Below are positions 34,264 to 44,941 of a stretch of DNA of 45,336 bases, one piece after another. The position numbers and the translations under genes are program-made. The DNA is from a candidate division WS6 bacterium OLB20 (GTDB lineage: Bacteria > Patescibacteriota > Dojkabacteria > B142 > OLB20). The stretch spans positions 134,655-179,990 of the forward strand of contig JYNZ01000003.1 in assembly GCA_001567355.1 (NCBI GenBank), in the 5' to 3' direction. The notes under the pieces were generated by a model. That model did no database searches. It was not told where the DNA came from and saw only the letters and a list, made by a program, of their open reading frames with translations. How positions within the stretch are numbered: position 1 is the stretch's first letter; each line of letters opens with the position of its first letter.

Positions 34264-36710
34264 TGCTGTTATCATTTTCATGGCTTCAGACGTATCTGCC
34301 GGACCTGCATACGTTTGACCACAAAACAATTGCCGAGGCTCTCACCGGCTCACTTGCTGAGGTTGAGGGCATCACTGGTGTCAGAAAAGGTCTGAAGAAC
34401 ATCTCAGCTGGCGAAGTTATCAGCGTTGAACCTCACCCCACACACAAAAAACTTTCTGTCTGTGCAGTAAAACTGGCAAACAGTGAACGGACAATCATCT
34501 GCGGAGCACCTAATGTTGCAGCCGGAATGATTGTCGCCGTATGTCTGCCCGGCGGGAGCGTTCTCAACCCCAAACAGCCCCTGGGTTCACAGGATGTGTT
34601 TATGATTGAACAGCGCCAGATAGGAGAGGTAACATCAGAAGGTATGATCTGCTCTGCCAAGGAGCTTGGTCTGTCTGAATCTCACGATGGCATCCTTGAG
34701 CTTGAGCCCGAGATGATCCCAGGTACAGATCTCGTTCCGATGCTGCAGGATACAGTATTTGAGATTGAAAACAAGTCAATCAGTCACAGGCCGGACTGCT
34801 TCTCCCACAGGGGGATAGCGCGCGAGCTGTCTGCAATCCTCAACACAGAATTTCAGGAGACACCATCTGATGTATCTCTGATCCCTACAGCCAATCTTCC
34901 GCTTGCTGTTGACCGCAAGGTCAGCGCGGAGCTCTGCAGCAGATTTAACGCTGTAACCGTGACAGAGGTTACGGTAAAACAGTCACCGCTCTGGCTGGTA
35001 GCCAGACTTGCAGCGGTTGGCATTCGAAGCGTCAACAATGTTGTTGATATCACTAACTTTGTCATGATGGACATCGGTCAGCCGCTGCATGCGTTTGACT
35101 ATGACAAACTAGCCGATGCCGAACTTACAGTCAGAAATGCAAAGCAGGGTGAGAGTATTAAAGCGCTCGACGGATCCACCTACAAACTCAGCAAAGACAT
35201 GGTCATCATCGCCGACGGCGCAGGAAAACCTGAGAGTATCGCAGGTATCATGGGAGGAGCCCGGACCGAAATCACTGAAAAAACAACAAATATCGTTCTT
35301 GAAGCCGCAAACTGGGAGATGTATAACATACGGCGCAGCTCGCGTGAGCTTGGACTGCGGACAGAAGCGAGCACACGATTTGAAAAAGGCCAGGATCCAA
35401 ACCTGACAATGGATGGGCTCAAAGATGCCCTTGCACTTGTACAGGACGTTGCCGGAGGCGAACTTGCCTGCGAGCCCGTTGATATCTATCCCGAACCTGT
35501 TACTGAGCATACTGTCGAACTTCCTGTTCCCATGGTCAAGCGCTTTCTTGGTATTGACCTTAAAACCGATGCGGTAATTGAACTGCTGGAAGCACTTGGT
35601 CTTGAACACCTCGAAGAAGAAAGCTCTGCCGAGAATATCGAAAAGGATTCACAGATATTTCGCATACCCACATGGCGTGGTGATCTGAAGATTGCACAGG
35701 ATCTGCTTGAAGAGGTAGCCCGGATGTACGGGTACGATGCAATTGTCCCGACCTTACCTGAGGGATCACTAGAGCCGGTTGCGCGCAACCCTGTGTCAGT
35801 CGTCAACCGGATTATCCGTGACAGTCTCACCGGCTCAGGACTAGACGAGCTGATCACGTATAGTTTTACAGGAGAAGATGACTACAAGCGGATCCGTCTT
35901 GACCACACAAAGGCACTGGCGCTCAGCAACCCGATCTCTCCTGATTTGCGCCTGCTTAGAACAACGTTACTGACAAACTTGACTGCCAAGCTTTTGAGAA
36001 TGCCAAGCGACACAGCGTATTCCGCTTTTTTGAACTCGGACGCGTTATCCAGAAGGAGACCGATGATAGCGGTATCCATCTGCAGCCGCGAAAGGTGGCC
36101 GGTCTGCTGGCCGATGAGTCGGCTTCCGAGCTGTTTTTTTGATGCAAAAGGCGTGATTGAGGTCCTGCTGAAGGATCTGCACATCGATACTGATGCAGTC
36201 CGTTTTGTCCCTCTTGCTGAGGAGCCCGGTGCAGGTGCAAGCGCAGCATTCCATCCGGTAAGAACAGCTGTAGTTTATATCGGCGAAGAACGGCTGGGAA
36301 TCGTCGGCGAACTTCATCCGGAAATACTACTGACAGAAGACTACGACGGCAGGATCAGCGCATTTGAACTTGACGCAGACCTGCTCCTCAAGCATTACAA
36401 CGAATATGCCACCTACACAAGAATCTCGGAATTTCAGGCTGTCTCGCGCGACCTGAGCTTCTGGGTCGCCAGATCGGTTCTGTATACTGATTTTGTCGGT
36501 GCTATTCATGCACTCAACAATCCACTGGTAAAGAATGTCGAGCTTGTCGATGTGTTTATGCCAGCAGGAGAAGAGAAGCGCAAGGGCATCACTGTCAGTA
36601 TCACACTGCAAAGTATGGAACGAACACTTAGTGAAGAGGATATCAATTCCGCCGTTGAGACGGTGTCTCATGCACTTAAATCTGCAGTAAAGGCAGAGCT
36701 GCGCTCATAA
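34263..36710 (+). CDS. pheT: phenylalanyl-tRNA synthetase beta subunit, with a locally frame-scrambled segment
   Basis: 815 residues as written. N-terminal tRNA-binding fold (ISAGEVISVEPHPTHKKLSV, IICGAPNVAAGMIVAV), B3/B4 region (NKSISHRPDCFSHRGIAREL, SVNNVVDITNFVMMDIGQPL), B5 region (IPTWRGDLKIAQDLLEEVAR) and a C-terminal ferredoxin-like anticodon domain (FQAVSRDLSFWV onward). Between about 35996 and 36133 the main frame is nonsense-like. The other frame reads ENAKRHSVFRFFELGRVIQK, then GIHLQPRKVAGLLAD, exactly the expected family sequence. A missing base in the T4 run at 35992-35995 and an extra T in the T7 run at 36134-36140 would explain this and cancel out. Probably sequencing errors; if real, the catalytic-like core would be damaged. 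Confidence 0.92.
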   Translation: MLLSFSWLQTYLPDLHTFDHKTIAEALTGSLAEVEGITGVRKGLKNISAGEVISVEPHPTHKKLSVCAVKLANSERTIICGAPNVAAGMIVAVCLPGGSVLNPKQPLGSQDVFMIEQRQIGEVTSEGMICSAKELGLSESHDGILELEPEMIPGTDLVPMLQDTVFEIENKSISHRPDCFSHRGIARELSAILNTEFQETPSDVSLIPTANLPLAVDRKVSAELCSRFNAVTVTEVTVKQSPLWLVARLAAVGIRSVNNVVDITNFVMMDIGQPLHAFDYDKLADAELTVRNAKQGESIKALDGSTYKLSKDMVIIADGAGKPESIAGIMGGARTEITEKTTNIVLEAANWEMYNIRRSSRELGLRTEASTRFEKGQDPNLTMDGLKDALALVQDVAGGELACEPVDIYPEPVTEHTVELPVPMVKRFLGIDLKTDAVIELLEALGLEHLEEESSAENIEKDSQIFRIPTWRGDLKIAQDLLEEVARMYGYDAIVPTLPEGSLEPVARNPVSVVNRIIRDSLTGSGLDELITYSFTGEDDYKRIRLDHTKALALSNPISPDLRLLRTTLLTNLTAKLLRMPSDTAYSAFLNSDALSRRRPMIAVSICSRERWPVCWPMSRLPSCFFDAKGVIEVLLKDLHIDTDAVRFVPLAEEPGAGASAAFHPVRTAVVYIGEERLGIVGELHPEILLTEDYDGRISAFELDADLLLKHYNEYATYTRISEFQAVSRDLSFWVARSVLYTDFVGAIHALNNPLVKNVELVDVFMPAGEEKRKGITVSITLQSMERTLSEEDINSAVETVSHALKSAVKAELRS

Positions 36711-36758
36711 TACAGAGTTTACCCCGCCCGGACAGATCAGCAGATTACCTTACAAGGT

Positions 36759-39735
36759 CTAGATTACTGTCACAGTGATCGTATTGGAGTTGATAGTCAC
36801 TCCCTTTCTGACACCCCGCACCACAAGAGAGTAGGAACCAGGAGTTGCCGGTGTCGCCCATGTGCAGCTGCTAGCAGTGCATGTTGCTCCGGATGCAGTT
36901 CCGTTTACTATCAGCTGTATGTTATTTAGCTGTACACCGGTGTATGTGAAATTAACCTGGTTATTGCTTCCTCCCGCAAGAATTGCGCCATTTGCAGGCG
37001 AGTCGATGGAGGTGGTACCGAGTTTTTCCAGTGTGATTGATGTTGTGCCGTTATTGCCTGCCGAGTCAGTGACTTTGACCGACAGAGTGTGATTGCCTAC
37101 GGCAACATCGCCAATATTGTACGAATCAGAGTGGGGCAGGCTGGTTACCGTATCCAGAAGTGTCCCGTCAAAATACAGCTCTGCACTGGTTACATCGGCC
37201 TGTGCTGAAAAGGCGTTGAAGTTGACATTCAGTGTCGTCCCGCTGATTACAGCACCGTCAGTTGGTGCTACAAAAGCAGCCCATGGAGCCATAGTCCCAC
37301 CTGGATTCCGGTTGATATCACAGAACTCGGTCGGGATCTCAGTTGCACCGATATCAGGCCGCGTTGCAATCCACTTGTCCAGATATGACTGCAGGCTGGG
37401 GTCCGGCATCTTGTAGATCTTAAGGACAACCTCCATTGCCTGGCCTACGGCAATATCTATATCGCGCGCGACCTTTCCGGGCTGATCCTTACAGACAGTA
37501 ACCCGGGCTACTGATACGTACTTAGGAACCGCAATGCCTGCGATGGCGAGATCAGATCCTCCGACCCCCTCGCAGCTTGCGCCTTCCTCGGCCGAGCAGG
37601 CACCAGCCGATATGACACCGGTCAGGGCGGGGGAACGGTGTCTTAGGTATTGAACCGCCTATACGTTTGACGAACTCGGCAACCCACGGGCGTGCTGTTC
37701 TGAATCCTGAGGCGCCGTATCGCATTCCCTCATTATTATTGTTGCCGATCCATCCCACAGCAACGATTTCGGGCGTGTAGGTGGCAAACAGGGTCTCCTG
37801 CTGTCCTTCAGATGTACCGGTCTTACCTGCAATATCCCGTCCGTCCCAGCTGTCACCCGGACCGCTGTTGCGGCCGTTAAGGATATGGTTAACCAGATAT
37901 ACACCTCTGGCATCAGCTACCTGCTCAGACTCAGGCTTATGTTCATAAATAACGTTTCCTTCTTTATCTTCAATTTTCAGAATGACTTCATGCCGGGTAA
38001 GCTTTCCGCTATTGGCAAGTACACCGTATGCCTGCGCATGCTCAATGAGTTTGACGTCAGCACCGCCGACAGAGATGGACGGTCCATAGCCCTGCGGATT
38101 AGTCAGCGTCGTGTATCCCCAGCGCTGCATCTCTTTGACAAAGCTGTCAGTGCCCATTTTGTTGACCAGATAGATCGCGGGGATATTCCGGGATTCGCGA
38201 AGATGCCACCGTGCCGAATTAAGCCCGGTAAAGCCGCCTTCATAGTTTTTCGGTTCATAGTTTCCGATCTTGATCGGAATGTCAGGGATGATGGATCCAG
38301 GCGTGATAATACCGTCCTCCATGGCCTTGTAGTACACCATCGGTTTCATGGACGAACCGAACGACTGCAGCGTGTCAGTTATGTTTACATTAGGTTCAAA
38401 CCTGCAGCTGACACCAAGCGTACAGCCGGCTGGCGTTGCCTCAGCAAAATAATCCTTGGAGCCAACCATGGCTACGATTTCACCATTATTGGGGTTGAGC
38501 GCCACAAGAGCAGCGTTTTCTCCGCCGTATTTTGATCCGTACTCATTAACTCCCTTAAGTACCTGTTCTTCTGCAATCTCCTGATAATCAAGGTCAAGCG
38601 TTGTTGTAATTTTGTATCCGCCGGTCTCTATGTCTGACAGCTCAAAGGGTTCACCCTGATTGTAACCGCGCTGCTGCAGAAGCTTCTGAACATAGAACAC
38701 AAAGTGGGGTGCCTTGATATCAAACCGGGGTTTGATATAGGTAAGCTCATATGCGCGTGCCTCATCAATCATCTCCTGCGTCAGAATATCCTCGTCATTG
38801 CCATTAAGTTCCTTTGCCTTTGAGTTGATCAGGTCGCGGTAGCGTTCCATCTGATCCAGAACATACTCCTGACGCTGTTTAACAAGCTGCTGAGACTGCT
38901 CGGGATTTGCAGATTTTGTAGGAGAAAGCTGTGTCGGGTTCTGAGGGATGGCAGCAAGAATAGCCATCTCAGCAAGATTAAGATCCTTGAGGTCCTTACC
39001 GAAGTATACCTTTGCAGCAGTAGTGACGCCATAGATATTGCTGCCTTCAGGTGCTACAGTCAGGTACATTTCGAGAATCTCGGATTTATCACGCTCACGT
39101 TCGATCTGCAGGGCAAGAATAACCTCTTTGATCTTACGTTCAAGCACGCGCTCATTAGTCAGAGCAGTCTGTTTGATCAGCTGCTGTGTTATGGTTGATC
39201 CTCCGCAGGATGACTCGCCGGCACGGATATAGGCAAAGCTGCAGCGCAGGATCGCGGTCACGTCAACCCCAGGGTGGGAGTAGAAATCAATGTCCTCAGC
39301 TGCCAGAAACGCCCACTGCAGAAGCTGCGGGACTTCTTCGATGTTTACGGGATCACGGTTTTCGTCACCAAATACACGGTAGAGCTCTTTGCCGTTTCTG
39401 TCGTAAATTACGCTGGCAGCACTTTTGTTACCAAATGGTTTATCCCGGCTGGGAAGATCCTCGGTTATACCCTGCACATAGGCCAGTGCAAAAATCAGCC
39501 CGACAGTTATGACAATCAGCATGATTGCTCCCAGCGAAAGCAGAGCCTTGCGGACACGCTGGCTTTTAAGGCGCTGCATTATGCTGCGCTTTCCTTTTGA
39601 CTGCCTGGATTTTTTAGCAGTGCCGGACCCGAGACGCCATTTTTTTGACGAAAAGTTGCGTTTCTGAGAACCGGTAACACGTCTCCGGGATTTATTGCCC
39701 GAGCGGGAAACCTTTATCTTGGTTGAGTATGCCAT
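36759..39735 (-). CDS. class A penicillin-binding protein with Ig-like tail, frameshifted
   Basis: Bifunctional peptidoglycan polymerase. A basic cytoplasmic tail (1-65) is followed by a membrane helix (about 66-90). The GT51 glycosyltransferase has AAEDIDFYSHPGVDV, SCGGSTITQQLIKQ and KSEILEMYL. The transpeptidase has the active Ser in SFGSSMKPMVYY, the SxN motif in ESRNIPAIYL and IAGKTGTSEGQQ. The frame breaks in a G5 run at 37629-37633; with one base fewer, the protein continues TPFPALTGVISAGAC. It then runs through about 60 residues into an Ig-like region (APWAAFVAPTDGAVISGTTL, then NIGDVAVGNHTLSVKV) ending at 36759. As written, the first frame stops at 37552. The full protein would be about 990 residues. 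Ig-like tails on class A PBPs are known. Convergent with pheT, 48 nt apart. Confidence 0.85.
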
Positions 39736-39757
39736 AGGTTATGAACAATCGTTATCT

Positions 39758-39766
39758 ATTATAGCA
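39758..39766 (-). promoter_or_regulatory. extended -10 promoter of the PBP gene
   Basis: On the minus strand TGC then TATAAT (39763-39758), an extended -10, 22 nt before the ATG at 39735. Only a weak TTATTG sits at the -35 position. Confidence 0.45.
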
Positions 39767-39833
39767 GTATTTTGCCGCTACAATAACCACAGCGAAAAAC
39801 CTGCAATTATCTGTCAGGGAACGTTACAGGGGA

Positions 39834-41000
39834 TCAGTCAAGCAGGAATCGCACTACTGCAGTGGCAAATTCTGCTGCGTCAAACAGTGACTCTGTCAGC
39901 ATATACTCCTGAGAGGTATGCTGCAGATCACCTCTTACTCCAAATCCGTCAAGGACGGCAGCATCCGGATTGGCACGACTGAAGAGATTGGCTTCTGAAC
40001 CGCCACCCCGGTCCTCGATATGCAGCGTTCTGTCCTGATCCCTTGCTACAGAGGCAACAACATCCAGAAAAGCTCCGGTCGCCTGTGACGGCTGCAGGGG
40101 AGGGAAGTCCAGACCGACACTGAAACTGGCGCCGAATCCGTCCTCGTTGTTGATTGCCTCAACCTGCTTTTCAATCCATGCCAGAACACGTTCCCGCTCA
40201 TAATCAAAGATGTAGCGGATATCGATCTTCAGATCAGCATGTTCTGCAAGTACAGCAAAACCACTGCCTGCAGTGATCTGCCCTGTATTTACTGTTGTCC
40301 CAGAGCTGTAATCGGCAACCTTCTCCTCAAGAGTGGTAATCAATTCTGCGGCTTTGAGGATTGCACTCTTGCGCTGTTCCTTGCGGCCAAGCACACCGGA
40401 ATGACCACCATCAGCAGTTATGGTCAGATCCACATATGCCAGCCCCTTGCGCGATCTGACAACAGATCTGTCCCGCGCTGCTGGTGAGTCAATCCCATCG
40501 AGCGTTGACTCAAATACCATGATGAAATCCTGGTCACGGGCCAGCTCTTCGAGCACATGTTTATACCTGTTTCTCGGTCCTTGTTCCTCCTCGGTCGATA
40601 CTGCCACAGTCACATTCTTCATCTCTCCGGCAGCAGCCAGCTCCCTCAAAAGTGCGATAATCACCATCAGGCCGCCTTTCATATCCTGTGTTCCGCTCCC
40701 GGTAAGACGGTCCTTTTGGATTAGAATCCTGTCAGTGTCTGCAGGCAGGATGGTTTCAATATGTCCAGACAGCAGTACCGAGGGCTTTGCCTTGTCAAAG
40801 TCGGGGGATCTGGCAATCAGAAACGGAGCCCTGCCGGCAACCTGTCGGCGCTCGATTGCAAGCCCGGTTTCAGCGAGCAGACTCTCGTAGAAGTCAATCC
40901 CGGCAGTCATACCGGGTATGTTCTCAAAATGCGTATCAATAGAAAGCAGTTGTATCAATTCATCAAGCAGTCGCTGTCTGTCCATCTGACTGTATTTCAT
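39834..41000 (-). CDS. M20 family metallopeptidase (CPG2/ArgE-like)
   Basis: 388 residues. Di-zinc amidohydrolase fold that trims peptides or N-acylated amino acids. Metal-site motifs in order: LLSGHIETI (usual GHxDT; the Asp after the ligand His is Glu here), GSGTQDMKGGLMVIIALL with the bridging Asp, STEEEQGPRN with the catalytic Glu pair, and a late His in LQHTSQEYML. The dimerisation domain has GGHSGVLGRKEQRKSAI. It is the last gene of the 45-kb operon; its ATG lies inside the end of the preceding M20 gene once that gene's frame is restored. The two M20 proteins are distant relatives, not copies. Substrate unknown. Confidence 0.85.
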   Translation of the reverse strand: MKYSQMDRQRLLDELIQLLSIDTHFENIPGMTAGIDFYESLLAETGLAIERRQVAGRAPFLIARSPDFDKAKPSVLLSGHIETILPADTDRILIQKDRLTGSGTQDMKGGLMVIIALLRELAAAGEMKNVTVAVSTEEEQGPRNRYKHVLEELARDQDFIMVFESTLDGIDSPAARDRSVVRSRKGLAYVDLTITADGGHSGVLGRKEQRKSAILKAAELITTLEEKVADYSSGTTVNTGQITAGSGFAVLAEHADLKIDIRYIFDYERERVLAWIEKQVEAINNEDGFGASFSVGLDFPPLQPSQATGAFLDVVASVARDQDRTLHIEDRGGGSEANLFSRANPDAAVLDGFGVRGDLQHTSQEYMLTESLFDAAEFATAVVRFLLD

Positions 41001-42157
41001 AAATAAGTGCTGCTGCCAGGCTGGCAGATACAGCTATGGTGTCAATGCGGACATAATCATCAGGCGAATGCTCGTTGCCGCCTTTTGGGACCCAGACCGT
41101 CAATCACCTGCAGAGCAGGATTGTACGCGTAAAGATTGCAGACATCAGACCAGCCGCCTCGTGGACGTGCACTCACAGTAATTCCGACTGATCTTCCTGC
41201 AGTCTGAGCACGAGTGAGCAGATTATCTGTTCCACTGTTCTTCGGCAGGGCAGGCAGGTCGTAGCTGTATCCGTGATCTGCAACCTTAACTCCGGGAACA
41301 TATGTACGACTGCAGATTTCGGCTATCCCTTCTTTTACCCTCGCTGCCTCGATATTATCTGAGTACCTGCAGTCAAACGCAAATTCGCAGTTTTCAGCAA
41401 TCACCGTGTTTTTACGTCCTCCCTGAACAAACGCAAGATTGATTGTTGTGCCTGCCTGATAATCAGCAAGTCTATCAATATCTGCCATCATTCCTACAGC
41501 ATGGGAAATAGCATTACTGCGTTCACTTTTTTGCGACAAAGCACCCGAATGTCCGCCGGGACCATGCACCGAGAGGGTCTGCTGGAATATTCCTTTTCGG
41601 GCGGATGCAAGCACAAATTCCCGGGGATATGCAGGGTCTGTGTCAGGCAATCCGCCATCATCAGCTTTTTCAAACCCAAGAACATGTGTCACCCGGGCAG
41701 CCACCTCGCGCATCTGATCCTGAAACGCTGGTGATCCTTTTTCTTCACAGGTGTTTACAACCACCAGGATATTTTTAAGTGCTCCTTCTGCTGCGAGTTT
41801 CCCCAGACAGGATGAAACCGCGACAAATGATGCCTGCATGTCAGATGCGCCGGGTCCATATACTCTGTTTCCATCTGTACGCACCGGGACATCCTGTTCG
41901 GGCGTGAAAACTGTATCCGCATGCAGTATCAACGCGATTCTTGGAGCAGCGGAATCCCATCTCTCAGTCCGAAAGCAGGTAAAGTCAGCAAAGTCCGGAT
42001 GTGTTGCTGTTTCTGTTATGAATCCCTCGGGCAGAGACTGACCGAAACGCGAGACTGTACGCGCAACACCCTCACGGTTTGCCGTATATGAGTTTATCGA
42101 GAGCAGTTCTGTAAGCAACTGCTGACTATACTTGTGCAGAAAGGAATTTGTGCTCAA
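40963..42157 (-). CDS. M20 family metallopeptidase, C-terminus frameshifted
   Basis: About 395 residues when repaired. Motifs: ALILHADTVF (ligand His and Asp), YGPGASDMQASFVAVSS, VVNTCEEKGSP (catalytic Glu pair), GFEKADDGG, and GPGGHSGALSQKSERSNAIS in the lid/dimer domain. As written it stops at 41060 with GLGPKRRQRAFA. Removing one base from the T4 run at 41083-41086 gives GPKGGNEHSPDDYVRIDTIA and an end at 40963; that segment holds the last metal-binding His, so the break would inactivate the enzyme if real. No ATG is available at the N-terminus: TTG codons at 42196, 42157 and 42118 are candidates. I picked 42157 because the helix KYSQQLLTELLSI follows at a normal distance. It overlaps the PfkB gene end. 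Confidence 0.8.
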
Positions 42158-43212
42158 TTTCTTCTTCAATCTGCTCGGGGCGGTATCCAGCTCCAAGCAT
42201 CGAGATCACAGTAGCATGGTCAAGAACAGGAAACCAGACCGGATCCCGCTGACTGATTTTCAATCTCCCTCCAAGGTTTCCGATACGACCAGCAGTCTGA
42301 AGTACCTTGAACAGCATTTCGCCATCATCATCTCCAAGCTCCTTGATAAGTCCGTTGCGCTTGGCATTCATCAGTACACGCAAAAAAGTTTGCATGACAT
42401 GCTTCACCAGCCCCGTTATCATTTACCTTACGGGCAGGTTTTGTCGGAATCTCAAGCGTGTAACTGTTGCCGTTACGGTAACTGACAGCAACACCGTCTG
42501 CACCGCGTGTTTCGAGGATAACCGGTACGCCTGCAAGTACGGATGCACGCATATTGTGTGTATCGATAGTCGCTGATTCATTTCTGGAGGCCAGCATAAC
42601 ACTGACACGTCCGCCCTGGATTGCGCGACTGATGATCGTGTCATCGTAGTTGTATGACTGCGCTATAGCTTCGGCGGATGACTCATTTAATGTCCATGCA
42701 AACACCCCATCAGTGTTTGCCTGCCGGTACCCGTCGGCCACTTCTGCGATCACATCAGGGCTGAAGGCACTTGCGACAACAAGATCAGCATGCGTTACGC
42801 GACTGCGGACATCATTTGTCACCTGAAAGCGATCACGTAAATCAGTATGCTTGACTCCGATTTTTGGCTGTTCCGGATTGCCGGAAATAATCATATACAC
42901 TTTTTCAGTTGTACCTGCATGCGGCTGCTGGTAGACCCGTATACCTTTTCTTTCCATATACCGGCTGATTGACTGCGCACCATGGTCATACCCCTCATCG
43001 GTGACCCCTCCCACAGTGATAAAATCGATGTTCTGCTCGCCCGTTGCCTGCAGTGCCAGGGCATTACATGCACCTGAGCCTCCGACAGTAACGACTTCAC
43101 CCTGCATCGGGGAGGTCACATCCGGACTGTATCCGTGTCCTTCGGGAAGGAACAGTGAAGTCTCAATCGTACTCGAACCTAATACTGCTGTTCGACCGTT
43201 TTGTGAATTCAT
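42126..43212 (-). CDS. PfkB-like carbohydrate/nucleoside kinase, frameshifted
   Basis: About 361 residues when repaired. Ribokinase-family marks: a GGSGACNALALQATG substrate/dimer motif, VGGVTDEGYDHGAQSISRYM, VILETRGADGVAVSY, and the anion-hole/catalytic motif NDNGAGEACHANF near residue 270. Most family members have GAGD, where the Asp is the catalytic base; here it is Glu270. The frame breaks in an A6 run (plus strand) at 42382-42387. With one base fewer, the protein continues NFLRVLMNAKRNG, then AGRIGNLGG, and stops at 42126. As written the first frame ends at 42328. It lies 21 nt after the unknown gene and overlaps the M20 gene. Substrate unknown; a sugar or nucleoside is typical. Confidence 0.8.
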
Positions 43213-43233
43213 GATTTTTTGGCTTACAACTAA

Positions 43234-44901
43234 TTAATAAGAACGGACTCCATCAAATTCGTCCAGACGGACTCCTGCACGATTGGTAAAGCTGACTGAT
43301 GATGTGCGTGACAGTCCGGTCCCTTTTTCTTCAAGAAAAGCGCTCAGCTCTTCTCGTGCCTGGTCCAGAGGCACAGACATTGCCAGGTCAAACAATGAAA
43401 CCTTGCCGGCACGTAGCGCATCCAGCGCTCCGATAACATTAGGAGATAGCAGTTTTCCTAGCGCAGCCGTTATAGTCGTTCCGCTCTCAGGATCTTCAGA
43501 CCTTAATCGTTCTGAAATCCACGCGTAGTCAGCCAGCACCTGCCCTGTAAGCGTCTGCAAAACCCCCTGCATGTGCAGGTATGCCTGTGCATATTCAGGT
43601 CTTCGTGCCTCTTCCGGTGTCGGGAATATCTTACTCAGTGCCATCGAGACATACCTGACAGGGGACAGAGGACTGCCGTCTTCTGCCTTTTTCGCAAATG
43701 ACCAGATCGGATAGTAGGGTAGATCTACTGCCGAGAGCAGATAGCGTGCATCTGCGTTGTAAACCGACCCTCCACCTGTAATGTGACCGGACAGACCTGC
43801 AAGCGAATACAGCGAGACCCGCTCAACAGCTCTCAGCGAAATGCCGTATGGACTGTCATCAGCCAGTGCCTCATCCACGGTTACCACTGAAGTCTCACCG
43901 GTAACCGGGTGGGTTACTTCTATCTGTGAGAAGCTGTCATCGGTAAACACGGTATTCATTCTGACCCCATCCAGTTCAAGGTTGTACCACGTTCGCAGAT
44001 CCGAATCCTCATCTATTTTCATGGCCACAGGTTCATACCCCTGGTCTCGCAACCTGGCACGCGCCTGCAGCATCATGTTGGCAAGCACTTCGTGGCCGCC
44101 GTTTTTCAGAAGCATCTTATCAATCACTCCTTCACTGACCGTGTAGGCCGCTTCAATCCCAAGCCTCCTCTGCAGCATCAGGAACCAGTTTTCGTGCCCC
44201 TGGGCAAGATTGCCGGGCAGCACGATATCAATCTGCTCAAATGCTGATTCTCTTCTGTCTGTGCGGGGCAGAGATTGAATATGTTCAGGTATGGCATCAA
44301 TCGGTGTTCCATCAGGATTCATTCCGTAGCATGCAAACCAGTCCTCGACAGCGCGCATATCAAGCACCCTGTGTGTTTCATCTCCCAGCGGGAAGTTTCC
44401 GGGGTAAAGCTGTCTTACCTGACTTGCAAACTTAACCATGTTTCCTCTTATGTGATCATCCTTGAGTGTATATCCGTTTATTGTTGTCATGCCTTTATTC
44501 ATGCCTGCGTAATTGTTGGACATGACTGAAAAACTTGCAGTACCCTCCTGATTTCCATAATTCAACAGATCAAGCGCACGCACATCACGCTCGGTCCTTC
44601 CCATATCGTGATCCGCACGCAGATTAATATCAATCACACCCATGTGGTTTCTAAGCGCACGAAGCGCAATCAGCTTGCCCAGATTCTTGGGGAGGGGGAT
44701 TATTGACTGTTCACCTCCGATGACCTTAACGCCGGTACCGAAAGCGTCGTCAGCCGCCTGTCGCATGCGCAGGATGTGGGGACGCAGGTGCGCCATATCG
44801 GCCCTGTCCAGAGCGTCATCGTATTCATTATTATGTGCAAGGATATCCTGGTAGTATCCTTCAAGACTTGCGGCAGGTTGATAATTCTCTCCGTTTCTCA
44901 T
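43234..44901 (-). CDS. unknown 555-residue protein, first structural gene of the attenuated operon
   Basis: I do not recognise the family. 555 residues, soluble, no signal peptide or membrane helix, helical, with normal codon use. Conserved-looking patches rich in charged and aromatic residues are VIGGEQSIIPLPKNLGKLIA, DINLRADHDMGRTERDVRAL, GMTTINGYTLKDDHIRGN, GQGHENWFLM-like around 240 (read as AQGHENWFLML) and SAVDLPYYPIWSFAKK. DINLRADHDMGRTE has the look of an acidic/His metal or nucleotide site, but that is a guess. The ATG at 44901 is followed downstream by PfkB after 21 nt. It is preceded by the terminator of the attenuator, 14 nt away. It is probably an enzyme acting with the kinase and peptidases. 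Confidence 0.7.
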   Translation of the reverse strand: MRNGENYQPAASLEGYYQDILAHNNEYDDALDRADMAHLRPHILRMRQAADDAFGTGVKVIGGEQSIIPLPKNLGKLIALRALRNHMGVIDINLRADHDMGRTERDVRALDLLNYGNQEGTASFSVMSNNYAGMNKGMTTINGYTLKDDHIRGNMVKFASQVRQLYPGNFPLGDETHRVLDMRAVEDWFACYGMNPDGTPIDAIPEHIQSLPRTDRRESAFEQIDIVLPGNLAQGHENWFLMLQRRLGIEAAYTVSEGVIDKMLLKNGGHEVLANMMLQARARLRDQGYEPVAMKIDEDSDLRTWYNLELDGVRMNTVFTDDSFSQIEVTHPVTGETSVVTVDEALADDSPYGISLRAVERVSLYSLAGLSGHITGGGSVYNADARYLLSAVDLPYYPIWSFAKKAEDGSPLSPVRYVSMALSKIFPTPEEARRPEYAQAYLHMQGVLQTLTGQVLADYAWISERLRSEDPESGTTITAALGKLLSPNVIGALDALRAGKVSLFDLAMSVPLDQAREELSAFLEEKGTGLSRTSSVSFTNRAGVRLDEFDGVRSY

Positions 44902-44915
44902 AATTGTTGTTTAAC

Positions 44916-44941
44916 AAAAAAAAACCTCCCTTTCGGGAGGT
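44916..44941 (-). terminator. attenuator terminator hairpin
   Basis: On the minus strand ACCTCCC (44941-44935 region) pairs with GGGAGGT (44930-44924) around a GAAA tetraloop. It is followed by a run of T's (the plus strand has nine A's at 44916-44924). A textbook intrinsic terminator placed between a promoter/leader peptide and the 44901 gene rather than after a gene. Confidence 0.85.
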
